A stretch of DNA of 43,985 nucleotides, from NCBI GenBank assembly GCA_012728375.1, contig JAAYFF010000023.1, positions 1 through 43,985 of the forward strand, read 5' to 3'. The translations under genes and the position numbers were made by a program. The notes beneath the pieces were generated by a model. That model did not search any database. It was not told the DNA's origin and saw only the letters and a program-made list of their open reading frames with translations. Positions 8,040 through 15,710 of the stretch are shown here, one piece after another. Numbering within the stretch: position 1 is the first letter of the stretch; each line of letters opens with the position of its first letter. The stretch comes from Bacillota bacterium. Lineage in GTDB: Bacteria > Bacillota > Dethiobacteria > DTU022 > UBA8154.

Positions 8040-9380
8040 TTGCTTTCTGACTCCCATTATCAGAAGTTAGATTCTGCATATCAAAGATTAACTGACTTAG
8101 CAGATAAAGCAAAACGATTGCCGGAGGAAGCACGAAAAGTTGTTCAAGCTGCCTTAAGTGAATTATCTTTAATTCATCTGGAGATGCAAACTCTTTTAGA
8201 AGAGTTCAGCCATCATAATGATGAATTGGCTGCCAGCCGCGCTGCACTTGAAGATGAGCGGCGCCGCTATCAAGAACTATTCGAGTTTGCTCCGGACGGT
8301 TATCTCGTCACTGACAAAAATGGAATAATTCTGGAAGCAAATAGCGCGGCTATTGATCTTTTACAAATAGATCGCCAATTGATAGCTGGAAAGCCTTTGT
8401 CCTCTTTTGTAGTTGATGAAGAAAAAGAAGCCTATCATCGTAAATTAAAGGAACTGCAAAAAGGTAAGATAAAAAAAACAGTCGACTGGCAGATATCCTT
8501 AAAACCGTGGAAAAGTGAGCCCTTCCCCGCTTCATTTACTGCCGGGGTTGTCTGTAATACAGAAGGGAAAGTGACCGGACTCCGTTGGCTTTTTTCTGAT
8601 ATTTCCTGGAGAAAGAAGATGGAAGAAGAGATCCTTAAAACCGACAAGCTTGAGTCAATCAGCCTTCTTGCAGGGGGGATCGCTCATGATTTTAATAACC
8701 TTCTGGCAAACCTGATGGGGCATATTTCTTTGGCCAGGCTTTGGAAGGATAATCCTGAAAAAGTAGCCCAAAAATTGGATCTTTCGGAAAAAGTTATTGT
8801 GCGGGCAAAGGAACTTCTTCAGCAGCTTTTTCAGTTTTCAAAGAAAGATTATCCCCATTGTAAAGTTTTTGCCTTAAGCAAAATTATTTATAATATTCTG
8901 GATTTATCTTGTGACAATTCTCAGATTAAATATTTTTGCAATTTGCCTGCTGACTTGTTGCCGTTGGAAGCTGATGAAGCCCAAATCAGCCAGGTAATTC
9001 AAAATATTATTATTAATGCTAAGCAGGCAATGCCGGACGGCGGGATCATTACGATCACTGCTGAAAATATTTTTACAGAAGCAATGGAAAACTATTTTTT
9101 GCCTCTTGCGAAAAGGGATTATTTGCGAATATCTATTTCAGATACCGGCATCGGGATTCCGGAAGAGTTAAAAATGAAAATTTTTGATCCTTTTTTCACA
9201 ACAAAAGAAGAAGGAACAGGTCTGGGTTTGGCAACTTCTTATTTCTTAATTAAAAAAAACGGTGGCTATATTACGGTGGATTCAAAGCCCGGAGTTGGAA
9301 CGATTTTTTATCTTTATCTTCCTGCCTGGCGTCAAAAAAACGAACATATTGAAAAGAAAGAAGAGGACTTTACCAATTAA
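8040..9380 (+). CDS. Orphan PAS-domain sensor histidine kinase
   Basis: This cytoplasmic kinase has an N-terminal helical, probably coiled-coil region (about 1-75). A PAS domain follows (about 77-190, with FEFAPDGYLVTDKNGIILEAN), then an H-box LLAGGIAHDFNNLLA with phosphoacceptor H216. The HATPase domain has the N-box IIINAKQAMPDGG, G1 ISDTGIGIP, F-box FDPFFTTKEEG and G2 GTGLGLA. The AHDFNN type of H-box is common in kinases that pair with separate regulators. No membrane segment is visible, so the signal is probably cytosolic. The TTG at 8040 is chosen because AGAGGTGA precedes it by about eight bases; the frame stays open to TTG 8007 but without a site. No response regulator is adjacent. 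Confidence 0.9.
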   Translation: MLSDSHYQKLDSAYQRLTDLADKAKRLPEEARKVVQAALSELSLIHLEMQTLLEEFSHHNDELAASRAALEDERRRYQELFEFAPDGYLVTDKNGIILEANSAAIDLLQIDRQLIAGKPLSSFVVDEEKEAYHRKLKELQKGKIKKTVDWQISLKPWKSEPFPASFTAGVVCNTEGKVTGLRWLFSDISWRKKMEEEILKTDKLESISLLAGGIAHDFNNLLANLMGHISLARLWKDNPEKVAQKLDLSEKVIVRAKELLQQLFQFSKKDYPHCKVFALSKIIYNILDLSCDNSQIKYFCNLPADLLPLEADEAQISQVIQNIIINAKQAMPDGGIITITAENIFTEAMENYFLPLAKRDYLRISISDTGIGIPEELKMKIFDPFFTTKEEGTGLGLATSYFLIKKNGGYITVDSKPGVGTIFYLYLPAWRQKNEHIEKKEEDFTN

Positions 9381-10522
9381 AACCATCGCTTTAGAAAATC
9401 CCGTTCGATAGTTTTTTTTGCCCATGAAGCAATTTTTAACGGTTTGGTCATTTTTATCATGGGCATTGTTTTTTTGTAGTAGTTTACCGATAGGTAGCGA
9501 GCTTGGCCGGATCCGGTATAGTATATGCAAACCCCTTTTCCTGTATAGCGGAAACGTTCTTTTTTCCCCTGGATAATAGAAGCGAGGTTCCTTGCGACTA
9601 CCTCGGCCTGAAAATGGGCAAAAACACCTGCTTTAGGGGCAAGGACCCTGGAGACAGGAATGCGCAGCGCTGTTGCATCTCCAATAGCGTAGATGAGTTT
9701 ATTTCGTGTTTGAAGGGTCTGGGGACTTACCTCCACCCAGCCGTCTGCGTCCAGAAGGCCGGAACCGGCTAAAAAGGAAGGGCCCCAGTGGGATGGGATG
9801 CCGAGGAAAAGATCTGCCTTAATGTTAATTCCTTGGTCAAGGCGGAGGTTACCCTCCCTTAGGTCAAGCACTTTTGCCCCTGAATACAGTCCTATTTGGC
9901 GCTGTTGCATCATTTTCCTGATGCTTTCCCCCACCAGCGGATGGGCAACAGGATTGGGATATGGCTCCGGAGTAACCATCAAAAGTTCTATTTTCTCCCT
10001 CAAACCCCTGTTTCGGAAATAATCGTCCAAAAGAAAAACAATTTCATATGGAGCTGTCGGACATGTAAACGGAAGGCTGGAGATGAAGAGGACAATTTTC
10101 CCGCGATGAAATGTCTTTAGACGTTTGTTTAGAGAAATATTGCTCTCCAGGTCATAGACATTATATGCCCCTTCCCTGAAACCCGGAACGGTCTCAAGGT
10201 GGTGCTCAGCCCCGGGGGATAAAATTAAATAATCGTAATCTATGGTACCGCTTTCTGTTTGCACTTTAAACTCCTGCGGATTTACGGATTTGACCTCCGC
10301 TCTAATGAATTCAATCCCTTTTTGTGATAACTTATTGAGGTTTCTGATGATCTGTCCGGGTTTTCTCCTTCCAATGATAAGAAGGGGATATGAGCCTGCA
10401 TAGTAATAATTTTCTTTGCGATCCAGCAAGATAATTTTATGCTTTTTCCCCAGAGCTCTTCGAAGCACGTTGGCTGCAACAACTCCTCCTGTTCCGCCAC
10501 CTATTATTAAAGTTGTCGTCAA
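9377..10522 (-). CDS. SQR-like FAD-dependent NAD(P)/quinone oxidoreductase
   Basis: This 381-aa flavoprotein of the sulfide:quinone oxidoreductase/NDH-2 superfamily has an N-terminal dinucleotide fold, LIIGGGTGGVVAANVLRR, and an FAD-binding AIGDATAL motif at about 279-286. C154, in FTCPTAPYE, and C332 match by position the two cysteines that form the redox disulfide of SQR enzymes. A cysteine matching the third SQR cysteine is absent. It may oxidise sulfide, polysulfide or a related thiol and pass electrons to quinone (inference). It starts at TTG with an AGGGGG site. It is convergent with the kinase gene by a four-base overlap. Confidence 0.8.
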   Translation of the reverse strand: MTTTLIIGGGTGGVVAANVLRRALGKKHKIILLDRKENYYYAGSYPLLIIGRRKPGQIIRNLNKLSQKGIEFIRAEVKSVNPQEFKVQTESGTIDYDYLILSPGAEHHLETVPGFREGAYNVYDLESNISLNKRLKTFHRGKIVLFISSLPFTCPTAPYEIVFLLDDYFRNRGLREKIELLMVTPEPYPNPVAHPLVGESIRKMMQQRQIGLYSGAKVLDLREGNLRLDQGINIKADLFLGIPSHWGPSFLAGSGLLDADGWVEVSPQTLQTRNKLIYAIGDATALRIPVSRVLAPKAGVFAHFQAEVVARNLASIIQGKKERFRYTGKGVCIYYTGSGQARYLSVNYYKKTMPMIKMTKPLKIASWAKKTIERDFLKRWF

Positions 10523-10644
10523 AATGTCCCCCTCTTTCTTGTAACCGGTAGTATTCCTAGCTTTCCTGGAAATATGTCCTTTATTCCAAAATCAAAGGTT
10601 TAAAAAAATGTTTAATGTAAACACTACCATTGGAGGTGGTAAAT

Positions 10645-10815
10645 TTGGATTGGTTAAAAATTGTAGCTACTGCTCAAAAATTAAGGGAAGGTCTTTCTTT
10701 AATGGCAAAAACGGAAAAAGATGCTTCCAACCAGAAAATAATAGAAAAAGGATATGAGCTGGAACAAGCGCTGAGCGGTTTTATTGAAGCTCTGGAAGAA
10801 AATACCAAAAGATAG
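10645..10815 (+). CDS. Small hypothetical protein, 56 aa
   Basis: I do not recognise the family. The protein is mostly amphipathic helix, rich in Lys, Glu and Leu, with no cysteine or membrane segment. The TTG at 10645 is chosen because a strong GGAGGTGG stands five bases before it; the upstream TTG at 10630 would put that site inside the coding region. It is the first gene of a same-strand run that continues with the DUF421 gene after 68 bases. Confidence 0.65.
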   Translation: MDWLKIVATAQKLREGLSLMAKTEKDASNQKIIEKGYELEQALSGFIEALEENTKR

Positions 10816-10883
10816 TCGTCGGTTTACTCCATGAAAAACAAGGGCGTAAGGTGTTCAGGTTTCTTTAACGGGAGGAGTTTTCT

Positions 10884-11591
10884 TTGTTAACCGTAATAAT
10901 TAGGACTCTGATCTTGTATGCATTGGTTTTTGCTACGATGCGCTTGACCGGTAAGAGGCAAATTGGGCAATTGCAGCCTTATGAAGTAACCGTGGCCATC
11001 ATGATTTCCGCCCTTGCAGCTATTCCCATGGAGGATGTCAGCATACCTTTAACTAACAGCATTATACCAATATTACTGCTTCTCAGCGGTCAGGTTCTTG
11101 TTTCAATGTTGTCAATGAAAGTTAACAAGGTTCGGGCTTTTTTGTGTGGCAAACCGAGCATACTCGTTGAAAACGGAAAGCTGGTGGAACAGGAATTAAA
11201 AAAGAGTCGCGTTAACCTTAATGATTTGCTGGAACAGCTTCGTTTGGCAGGTTTCCATAATATTGCTGATGTTGAATTTGCCATTATGGAAAGTAACGGA
11301 GAGTTCAGCGTTATTCCCAAATCACAAAAAAGGCCCGTAACTCCTGAAGATTTAGGCGTGTCAACTAAATATGAAGGCATTACCCAAACTTTAATTATCG
11401 ATGGCCGGGTTGACCATGATAATTTGTGCCGGACCGGGCTTACTGAAGAATGGCTTGCCCGGGAACTATCCAAGTTTGGTATCCATAATGTAAAAGATGT
11501 TTTATTAGCCAGTCTTGATACATCCGGCAAATTGTATTTTCAAGTAAAAGGCAAAACAAATCAGAAAAGTAATTGTGGTGAAAGTACTTGA
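10884..11591 (+). CDS. YetF-like DUF421 membrane protein
   Basis: This 235-aa protein has three hydrophobic segments in residues 1-80 (the conserved RTLILYALVFATMRLTGKRQIGQL start). A cytoplasmic DUF421 domain follows, with the signatures LVENGKLVEQELKKSRVNLNDLLEQLRLAG and SVIPKSQKRPVTPED. B. subtilis YetF relatives and SpoVA-linked relatives act at the membrane, with poorly defined roles. It starts at TTG after GGGAGGAG. The stop overlaps the next start by four bases (TTGA), so the DUF4363 gene is translationally coupled. A paralogue lies at 21109. Confidence 0.88.
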   Translation: MLTVIIRTLILYALVFATMRLTGKRQIGQLQPYEVTVAIMISALAAIPMEDVSIPLTNSIIPILLLLSGQVLVSMLSMKVNKVRAFLCGKPSILVENGKLVEQELKKSRVNLNDLLEQLRLAGFHNIADVEFAIMESNGEFSVIPKSQKRPVTPEDLGVSTKYEGITQTLIIDGRVDHDNLCRTGLTEEWLARELSKFGIHNVKDVLLASLDTSGKLYFQVKGKTNQKSNCGEST

Positions 11592-11971
11592 GAGGTTTGT
11601 TTATCGGTATTATTGTCCTGCTGGCAATAATTACGGCTTTTTCCATTTACACGTATAATCTAACCTCCGAAATATCCCAGGATCTCCTCTCTAATTTAAA
11701 GCAGTTAAGGCAGGTAGTGGAAAAGGAACAATGGGATGAGGCAATGTTGAAATTGAAAGAGTTGGATGAAAATTGGGACAGGGCTGATACATGGTGGACG
11801 CCTCTAATGGATCATCGCGAGCTTGACCATCTTGACCAAACGATTGTCAGGATCATTGGTTTTGTTCACCAGTGCCGCACTGGAGACTCTCTTATAGAAA
11901 TAGACGCCGCCACAAGATTAGTTGAGAGGGTTCGCGCCAGAGAGAGTTTAAACGTAAAGAATATTTTTTAG
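11588..11971 (+). CDS. DUF4363-family protein
   Basis: This 127-aa protein has one N-terminal membrane segment (about 4-26) and an extracytoplasmic helical domain. The pattern KEQWDEAMLKLKELDENWD plus WWTPLMDHRELDHLD is characteristic of DUF4363 proteins, which are regularly found next to YetF-type DUF421 proteins in spore-formers. The TTG start overlaps the previous stop. The role is unknown, but the coupling implies a membrane complex with the DUF421 protein (inference). Confidence 0.75.
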   Translation: MRGLFIGIIVLLAIITAFSIYTYNLTSEISQDLLSNLKQLRQVVEKEQWDEAMLKLKELDENWDRADTWWTPLMDHRELDHLDQTIVRIIGFVHQCRTGDSLIEIDAATRLVERVRARESLNVKNIF

Positions 11972-12071
11972 GATGTTTTGCAAACTAAATGTGAAGAAAC
12001 ACGAATTGATCTAATAAATTCGGGTGCAAAATATTCGCTGCTGCAGAAAAAATTTCTTATGGAGGATTACA

Positions 12072-12272
12072 ATGGAACAAGAAAACATGATCAACCAAAT
12101 CATAAACTTTGTTCAGCAACACCATGAATCTACAGCAAGCAGGGCCGTTTACAGGCGGATGCTTGGTTCTTATCCGGGCGCTTTTAATCGCAATGCGTTG
12201 TCTGAGCTGCGGAATAGTTTAGAAACTGCCAATCCTGAAGAAATCGAATCCTTATACTATATAATCAAATAG
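12072..12272 (+). CDS. Small hypothetical protein, 66 aa
   Basis: I do not recognise this protein. It is hydrophilic and helical, beginning MEQENMINQIINFVQQHHES, and has no cysteine or membrane segment. The ATG at 12072 follows TATGGAGG by seven bases; an upstream in-frame start at 12024 lacks a site. It is followed after 32 bases by another small gene with a strong ribosome site. Confidence 0.65.
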   Translation: MEQENMINQIINFVQQHHESTASRAVYRRMLGSYPGAFNRNALSELRNSLETANPEEIESLYYIIK

Positions 12273-12304
12273 GGGTTAATGCCGTAGAGAAGGAGGTTAG
12301 GCGG

Positions 12305-12514
12305 GTGTTTAAATTTAATAGTAACAAGGCAAAAAAATATAGAAAAAAACCCCTCGTTGTTGAAGCATATCAAATTGACAGGGAGGTCATGATTCCAACA
12401 TTGGAGGGAAACGTCCTGGCAAGCCCGGGAGATTATATAATTCGCGGCATTGATGGGGAATGTTATCCCTGCAAACCTGACATATTTAACGAAACATATG
12501 AACTTTTAGAATAG
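12305..12514 (+). CDS. Small phage-like PGDYII-motif protein, 69 aa
   Basis: After a basic start (KAKKYRKKPLVVEAYQ) comes the segment PGDYIIRGIDGECYPCKPD followed by I-F-x-E-T-Y-E. This is the core of a small protein common in phage and Firmicute genomes and of unknown function. It starts at GTG 12305 with a strong AAGGAGG site. No other phage gene is nearby, so it may be a domesticated or free-standing member. Confidence 0.7.
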   Translation: MFKFNSNKAKKYRKKPLVVEAYQIDREVMIPTLEGNVLASPGDYIIRGIDGECYPCKPDIFNETYELLE

Positions 12515-12606
12515 CTTAGGCTGCCGGAATGTATTTGGTTTTTAATAATAAGCCTTATTACTTTTAAAAAATTAAAACTAGCATACTATACCCTGCAACT
12601 TTTTTC

Positions 12607-12615
12607 TGGTATACT
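12607..12615 (+). promoter_or_regulatory. Extended -10 element before the selenoprotein gene
   Basis: TGGTATACT is an extended -10 box about 46 bases before the start codon at 12661. The matching -35 region is weak (TATACC), as is usual for extended -10 promoters. Confidence 0.45.
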
Positions 12616-12660
12616 ATTAGGCATAGTAACAAAGCAATAATAGAAAGGGTTGGTTAATGA

Positions 12661-12981
12661 ATGCTGACAGTAACTCCGGCAGCAGTAGAAGAATTTAAAT
12701 CATTTTTAAAACAGGTGGATAAGGAAGATTGCTACATTCGAATTTTTATTAATGGTATGGGCTGAGGCGGGCCTAGTTTCGCTCTGGCTCTGGAAGAGTC
12801 GGTAAAAGGGCAGGATCATCTGGAGGAAAAAGATGGGATTTCTTTTATTTACGATAACAAAATTTCTCCACATTTAAATGATGTAATTATTGATTTCCAT
12901 CTTGCTCCGCAGCGAGGTTTTTCCATTCGAAGGGTAGGGCAGGATTCACCGGGTTGCGGATCTTGCAGCAGTTGTGATTGA
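12661..12981 (+). CDS. HesB/IscA-like selenoprotein (UGA = Sec35)
   Basis: Reading from the ATG at 12661 gives an open frame of 106 residues if the TGA at 12763-12765 is decoded as selenocysteine. The context is I-N-G-M-G-U-G-G-P-S-F-A-L-A-L, the exact pattern of known HesB-like selenoproteins. Translation continues without break to a C-terminal P-G-C-G-S-C-S-S-C-D with C99, C102 and C105. In IscA/HesB proteins the corresponding three cysteines hold iron or an Fe-S cluster, so Sec35 replaces the first ligand. A hairpin with SECIS features follows the TGA. AAAGGG precedes the start by 11 bases. An ordinary gene finder would split or miss it. Decoding needs SelA, SelB, tRNA-Sec and SelD elsewhere in the genome. 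Confidence 0.88.
12786..12800 (+). promoter_or_regulatory. Candidate bacterial SECIS hairpin
   Basis: GGCTCT (12786-12791) pairs with AGAGTC (12795-12800), including one G-U pair, around a three-base GGA loop. The loop starts 26 bases after the UGA and has a G first, which fits the accepted bacterial SECIS pattern. An alternative hairpin, GGGCC/GGCTC (12769-12790, bulged U74), is closer to the UGA (loop 11 bases away) and fits less well. Confidence 0.6.
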
Positions 12982-13023
12982 CATTTCCAATTAATTAAAA
13001 AATGAATTGATTTTCATTATGCA

Positions 13024-13059
13024 GGAAGGAGTTTTGATTTCATCTAGAAAGCTCCTTCC
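13024..13059. other. Hairpin between convergent genes
   Basis: GGAAGGAG (13024-13031) and CTCCTTCC (13052-13059) form an 8-bp stem around a 20-base loop. It lies between the selenoprotein and livF stops. It lacks an adjacent T run, so a terminator role is only possible. Confidence 0.35.
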
Positions 13060-13125
13060 CGCTGTATTATCAGGTTTTTTGAAAACAGTCCTTAAATTTA
13101 TTAGTAAGAGTAACTTGAAGGACAA

Positions 13126-13830
13126 TTATTCGCCCAGATACGATTTCCGGACATCATCATTTTCCAGCAGGGAGGAAGCATTATCCTGCATGACAATTCT
13201 GCCTGTTTCCAAAACATAACCCTTCTGCGCGGTTTTAAGTGCCATCTGGGCGTTTTGTTCCACCAGGAGTATGGTAGTTCCCTGGCTATTTATTTCTTCG
13301 ATTATCTGAAAAATTTCTTTAACGATCATTGGGGCAAGGCCCATGGACGGCTCATCGAGGAGCAAAAGCCTGGGCCTGGACATAAGAGCGCGTCCCATGG
13401 CGAGCATTTGCTGTTCGCCTCCGCTGAGCGTTCCTGCCAGTTGCTTTTCACGACCCTTTAGCTGGGGAAAAATATGAAAAACCTTTTCCAGGTCGTTTTT
13501 AATTTCACGTTTATCAGTCCTGCTGAAAGCTCCCATTTCCAAGTTTTCCATAAGCGTCATCTGGGGAAATATTCGTCTTCCCTCGGGCACATGGGAAATT
13601 CCCATTTTGACGATATTATGAGGAGGGACCCCCGTAATATCCCGGGAGCAGAAAGTAACCCTCCCCCGGGCTGGTTTTAAAAGGCCGGAAATTGTTAACA
13701 AAGTAGTTGTTTTTCCTGCTCCGTTAGAACCTATCAGAGTAACAATTTCTCCCTCCTCGACTTTTAAATTAATTTCTTTCAAAGCCTGGATATTGCCATA
13801 ATATGTGGATATTCCTTCAACTGTAAGCAA
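13126..13830 (-). CDS. livF: Branched-chain amino-acid ABC transporter ATPase LivF
   Basis: This 234-aa ABC ATPase is of the LivF type. It has Walker A GSNGAGKT at about 34-41, a Q-loop region, signature LSGGEQQML, Walker B LLLLDEPSMGLAP and switch histidine-like LLVEQNA. It powers import with LivG through the LivHM channel. The TTG at 13830 is chosen because GGAGGAGG stands about 10 bases upstream and the length then matches the family; the open frame continues 42 codons further without homology. It is the last gene of a five-gene operon. Confidence 0.92.
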   Translation of the reverse strand: MLTVEGISTYYGNIQALKEINLKVEEGEIVTLIGSNGAGKTTTLLTISGLLKPARGRVTFCSRDITGVPPHNIVKMGISHVPEGRRIFPQMTLMENLEMGAFSRTDKREIKNDLEKVFHIFPQLKGREKQLAGTLSGGEQQMLAMGRALMSRPRLLLLDEPSMGLAPMIVKEIFQIIEEINSQGTTILLVEQNAQMALKTAQKGYVLETGRIVMQDNASSLLENDDVRKSYLGE

Positions 13831-13864
13831 GTTGCTTTTGCCTCCTCCAATTATTAAATGCAGC

Positions 13865-14650
13865 CTACACTGAATCCCCCAGGTAAGCCCTAATAACTGC
13901 TTCGTTTCTCTGAATTTCACTTGGCCGGCCTTCGGCGATTTTTTTCCCGTAATCAAGCACTGCCACTTTTTCAGAAATACCCATTACTACTTTCATATCG
14001 TGTTCAATGAGCAAAATGGTTTTTTCCATTTCGTCCCTGATACGTGAGATGAGTTTCATTAACTCCATTGTTTCCTGCGGGTTCATACCGGCTGCAGGTT
14101 CATCCAGCAGCAAAAGCTCCGGTTCAGCCGCGAGAGCTCGGGCAATTTCCAGAAGCCGTTGCTCACCATATGGCAGGTTGCGTGCTTTCTCTTTTTCTTT
14201 ACTGCCCAAACCTACGAAAGCCAGCAGCTCGCGGGCTTTTTTTCTGGCTTCGGCTTCCTCCCGTTTGTTTCCGGGGAGGCAAAAAACGGTGGAAACAAGT
14301 CCTCCGTGCAGGCGAGCATGCATTCCAAGCAGGACATTATCCAACACGCTCATCATCCCGAATAAGCGGATATTTTGAAAGGTTCTCGCTATACCTTTTT
14401 CCGTAATCTTGTAGGGCTTCAGCCCATTTATTTTTTCATTTCGAAAATAGAGAGACCCGCTGGTGGGCTCGTAATGACCGGTAATCAAGTTAAAAAGAGT
14501 GGTTTTCCCGGCTCCATTTGGACCGATTAACCCCACAATTTCTTTCTTGCTGATATCGAGGTTAACGCTGTCCACCGCTTTCAGGCCGCCGAAATGGCGG
14601 CTCACTTCATTAATTTCGAGAATTGTGCTATTCTTTTCAGCAGGCTGCAT
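13865..14650 (-). CDS. livG: Branched-chain amino-acid ABC transporter ATPase LivG
   Basis: This 261-aa ABC ATPase of the LivG type has Walker A GPNGAGKT, the LivG-specific GIARTFQNIRLF segment, the signature NLPYGEQRLLEIARAL, Walker B LLLLDEPAAGMNP and switch LIEHDM. It partners LivF at the cytoplasmic face of LivHM. The ATG at 14650 follows AAAAGGGG by 10 bases; an open extension upstream to 14692 has no better site. The gene is 34 bases before livF. Confidence 0.92.
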   Translation of the reverse strand: MQPAEKNSTILEINEVSRHFGGLKAVDSVNLDISKKEIVGLIGPNGAGKTTLFNLITGHYEPTSGSLYFRNEKINGLKPYKITEKGIARTFQNIRLFGMMSVLDNVLLGMHARLHGGLVSTVFCLPGNKREEAEARKKARELLAFVGLGSKEKEKARNLPYGEQRLLEIARALAAEPELLLLDEPAAGMNPQETMELMKLISRIRDEMEKTILLIEHDMKVVMGISEKVAVLDYGKKIAEGRPSEIQRNEAVIRAYLGDSV

Positions 14651-14758
14651 GCACAAACAACCCCTTTTCCAAGCATTGCCGCTAAGGCTCAAAATCTTTT
14701 TTCTAGATCTAGATATTGATATATAAAAAGTTAATGCCCGTTCTTTTGTAATGTTTCT

Positions 14759-15646
14759 TTACTTATTGCGGCGAAAAAGTTTAATTTTTGTAAATAACGT
14801 TTTCCTTCTTTTTAAAGAACGGCCTCCGGTTTGCCCGATGCTTTCACCCAGCAACCCTTGCGGTCTTGCCCGCATCATCAGCACCAGGATCGCACCGTAA
14901 ACCAGTAGCCGGTATTCGGCTCCGGCTCTGAGCAGCTCAGGAATGGCAGTTAATGCGGTGGCACCAATTATGGCTCCCCACATATTTCCCAGCCCCCCAA
15001 GTACTACCATGCATAATTGTTCGATGGAGCGCATAAAACCGAAGACGTTTGGATGAATATAACGGAAATAGTGGGCAAACAGCCCGCCGCCAAGACCTGC
15101 AAAAAAGGCCCCGACTCCAAAGGCCAGAGTTTTATAATAGGTTGTGTTTATTCCCATAGATTCCGCTGCAGTCTCATCTTCCCTGATAGCAATCAGGGCA
15201 CGCCCAACCCGGGAATTTATAATACGCTGCAGGACGAAAAGTGAAAGGAGGGTAACACCTATTACCCATAAAAGAGTCGTCTCTTTAGGAATTCCCCGCA
15301 GTCCGACAGCTCCGCCGGTAATCTTCAGGTTTAAAAAAATTATCCTAATAATTTCGCCGAAGCCAAGGGTCGCGATTGCCAGATAATCTCCTTTTAGCCG
15401 TAGAGTGGGGATGCCAATCAGAATACCAAATAATCCGGCGACTGCTGCACCCAAAAGCAGAGAGACTATAAATGGCAGACCCGTCTGCAAAGTGACAATT
15501 GCCGAAACATAAGCACCCAGGCTCATAAAAGCAGCATGTCCGATGGATAATTGGCCTGTATAACCAACAACCAAATTCAAGCTTGACGCCATAATAATAT
15601 TAATCCCGACCAGAATAATTATTTGCAAATAATAAGCACTTATCAA
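14759..15646 (-). CDS. livM: Branched-chain amino-acid ABC transporter permease LivM
   Basis: This polytopic permease of about 295 residues carries the LivM motifs LVVGYTGQLSIGHAAF near the N-terminus and LRLKGDYLAIATLGFGEI, the family EAA-like cytoplasmic region, and VVLGGLGNMWGAIIGA. The start is uncertain: TTG at 15646 has AGGTGG eight bases upstream, while GTG at 15658 lies inside that site. A Lys/Arg-rich cytoplasmic tail of about 25 residues is present. The gene lies between livH and livG. Confidence 0.9.
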   Translation of the reverse strand: MISAYYLQIIILVGINIIMASSLNLVVGYTGQLSIGHAAFMSLGAYVSAIVTLQTGLPFIVSLLLGAAVAGLFGILIGIPTLRLKGDYLAIATLGFGEIIRIIFLNLKITGGAVGLRGIPKETTLLWVIGVTLLSLFVLQRIINSRVGRALIAIREDETAAESMGINTTYYKTLAFGVGAFFAGLGGGLFAHYFRYIHPNVFGFMRSIEQLCMVVLGGLGNMWGAIIGATALTAIPELLRAGAEYRLLVYGAILVLMMRARPQGLLGESIGQTGGRSLKRRKTLFTKIKLFRRNK

Positions 15647-15710
15647 CTGCCTTTCCACCTACTTTATCATTAAAATCGGCAACAAGCATGCTTTTAAAGA
15701 AGAAAAAATG

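Noticed and set aside
12763-12765. TGA as an ordinary stop or sequencing error in a HesB pseudogene
   Set aside because: The frame stays open and conserved for 71 residues beyond it, and the position matches Sec in known HesB-like selenoproteins.
13831-13956. 42-codon extension of LivF
   Set aside because: It overlaps the livG 3' end, has no homology, and the GGAGG site is within it just before TTG 13830.
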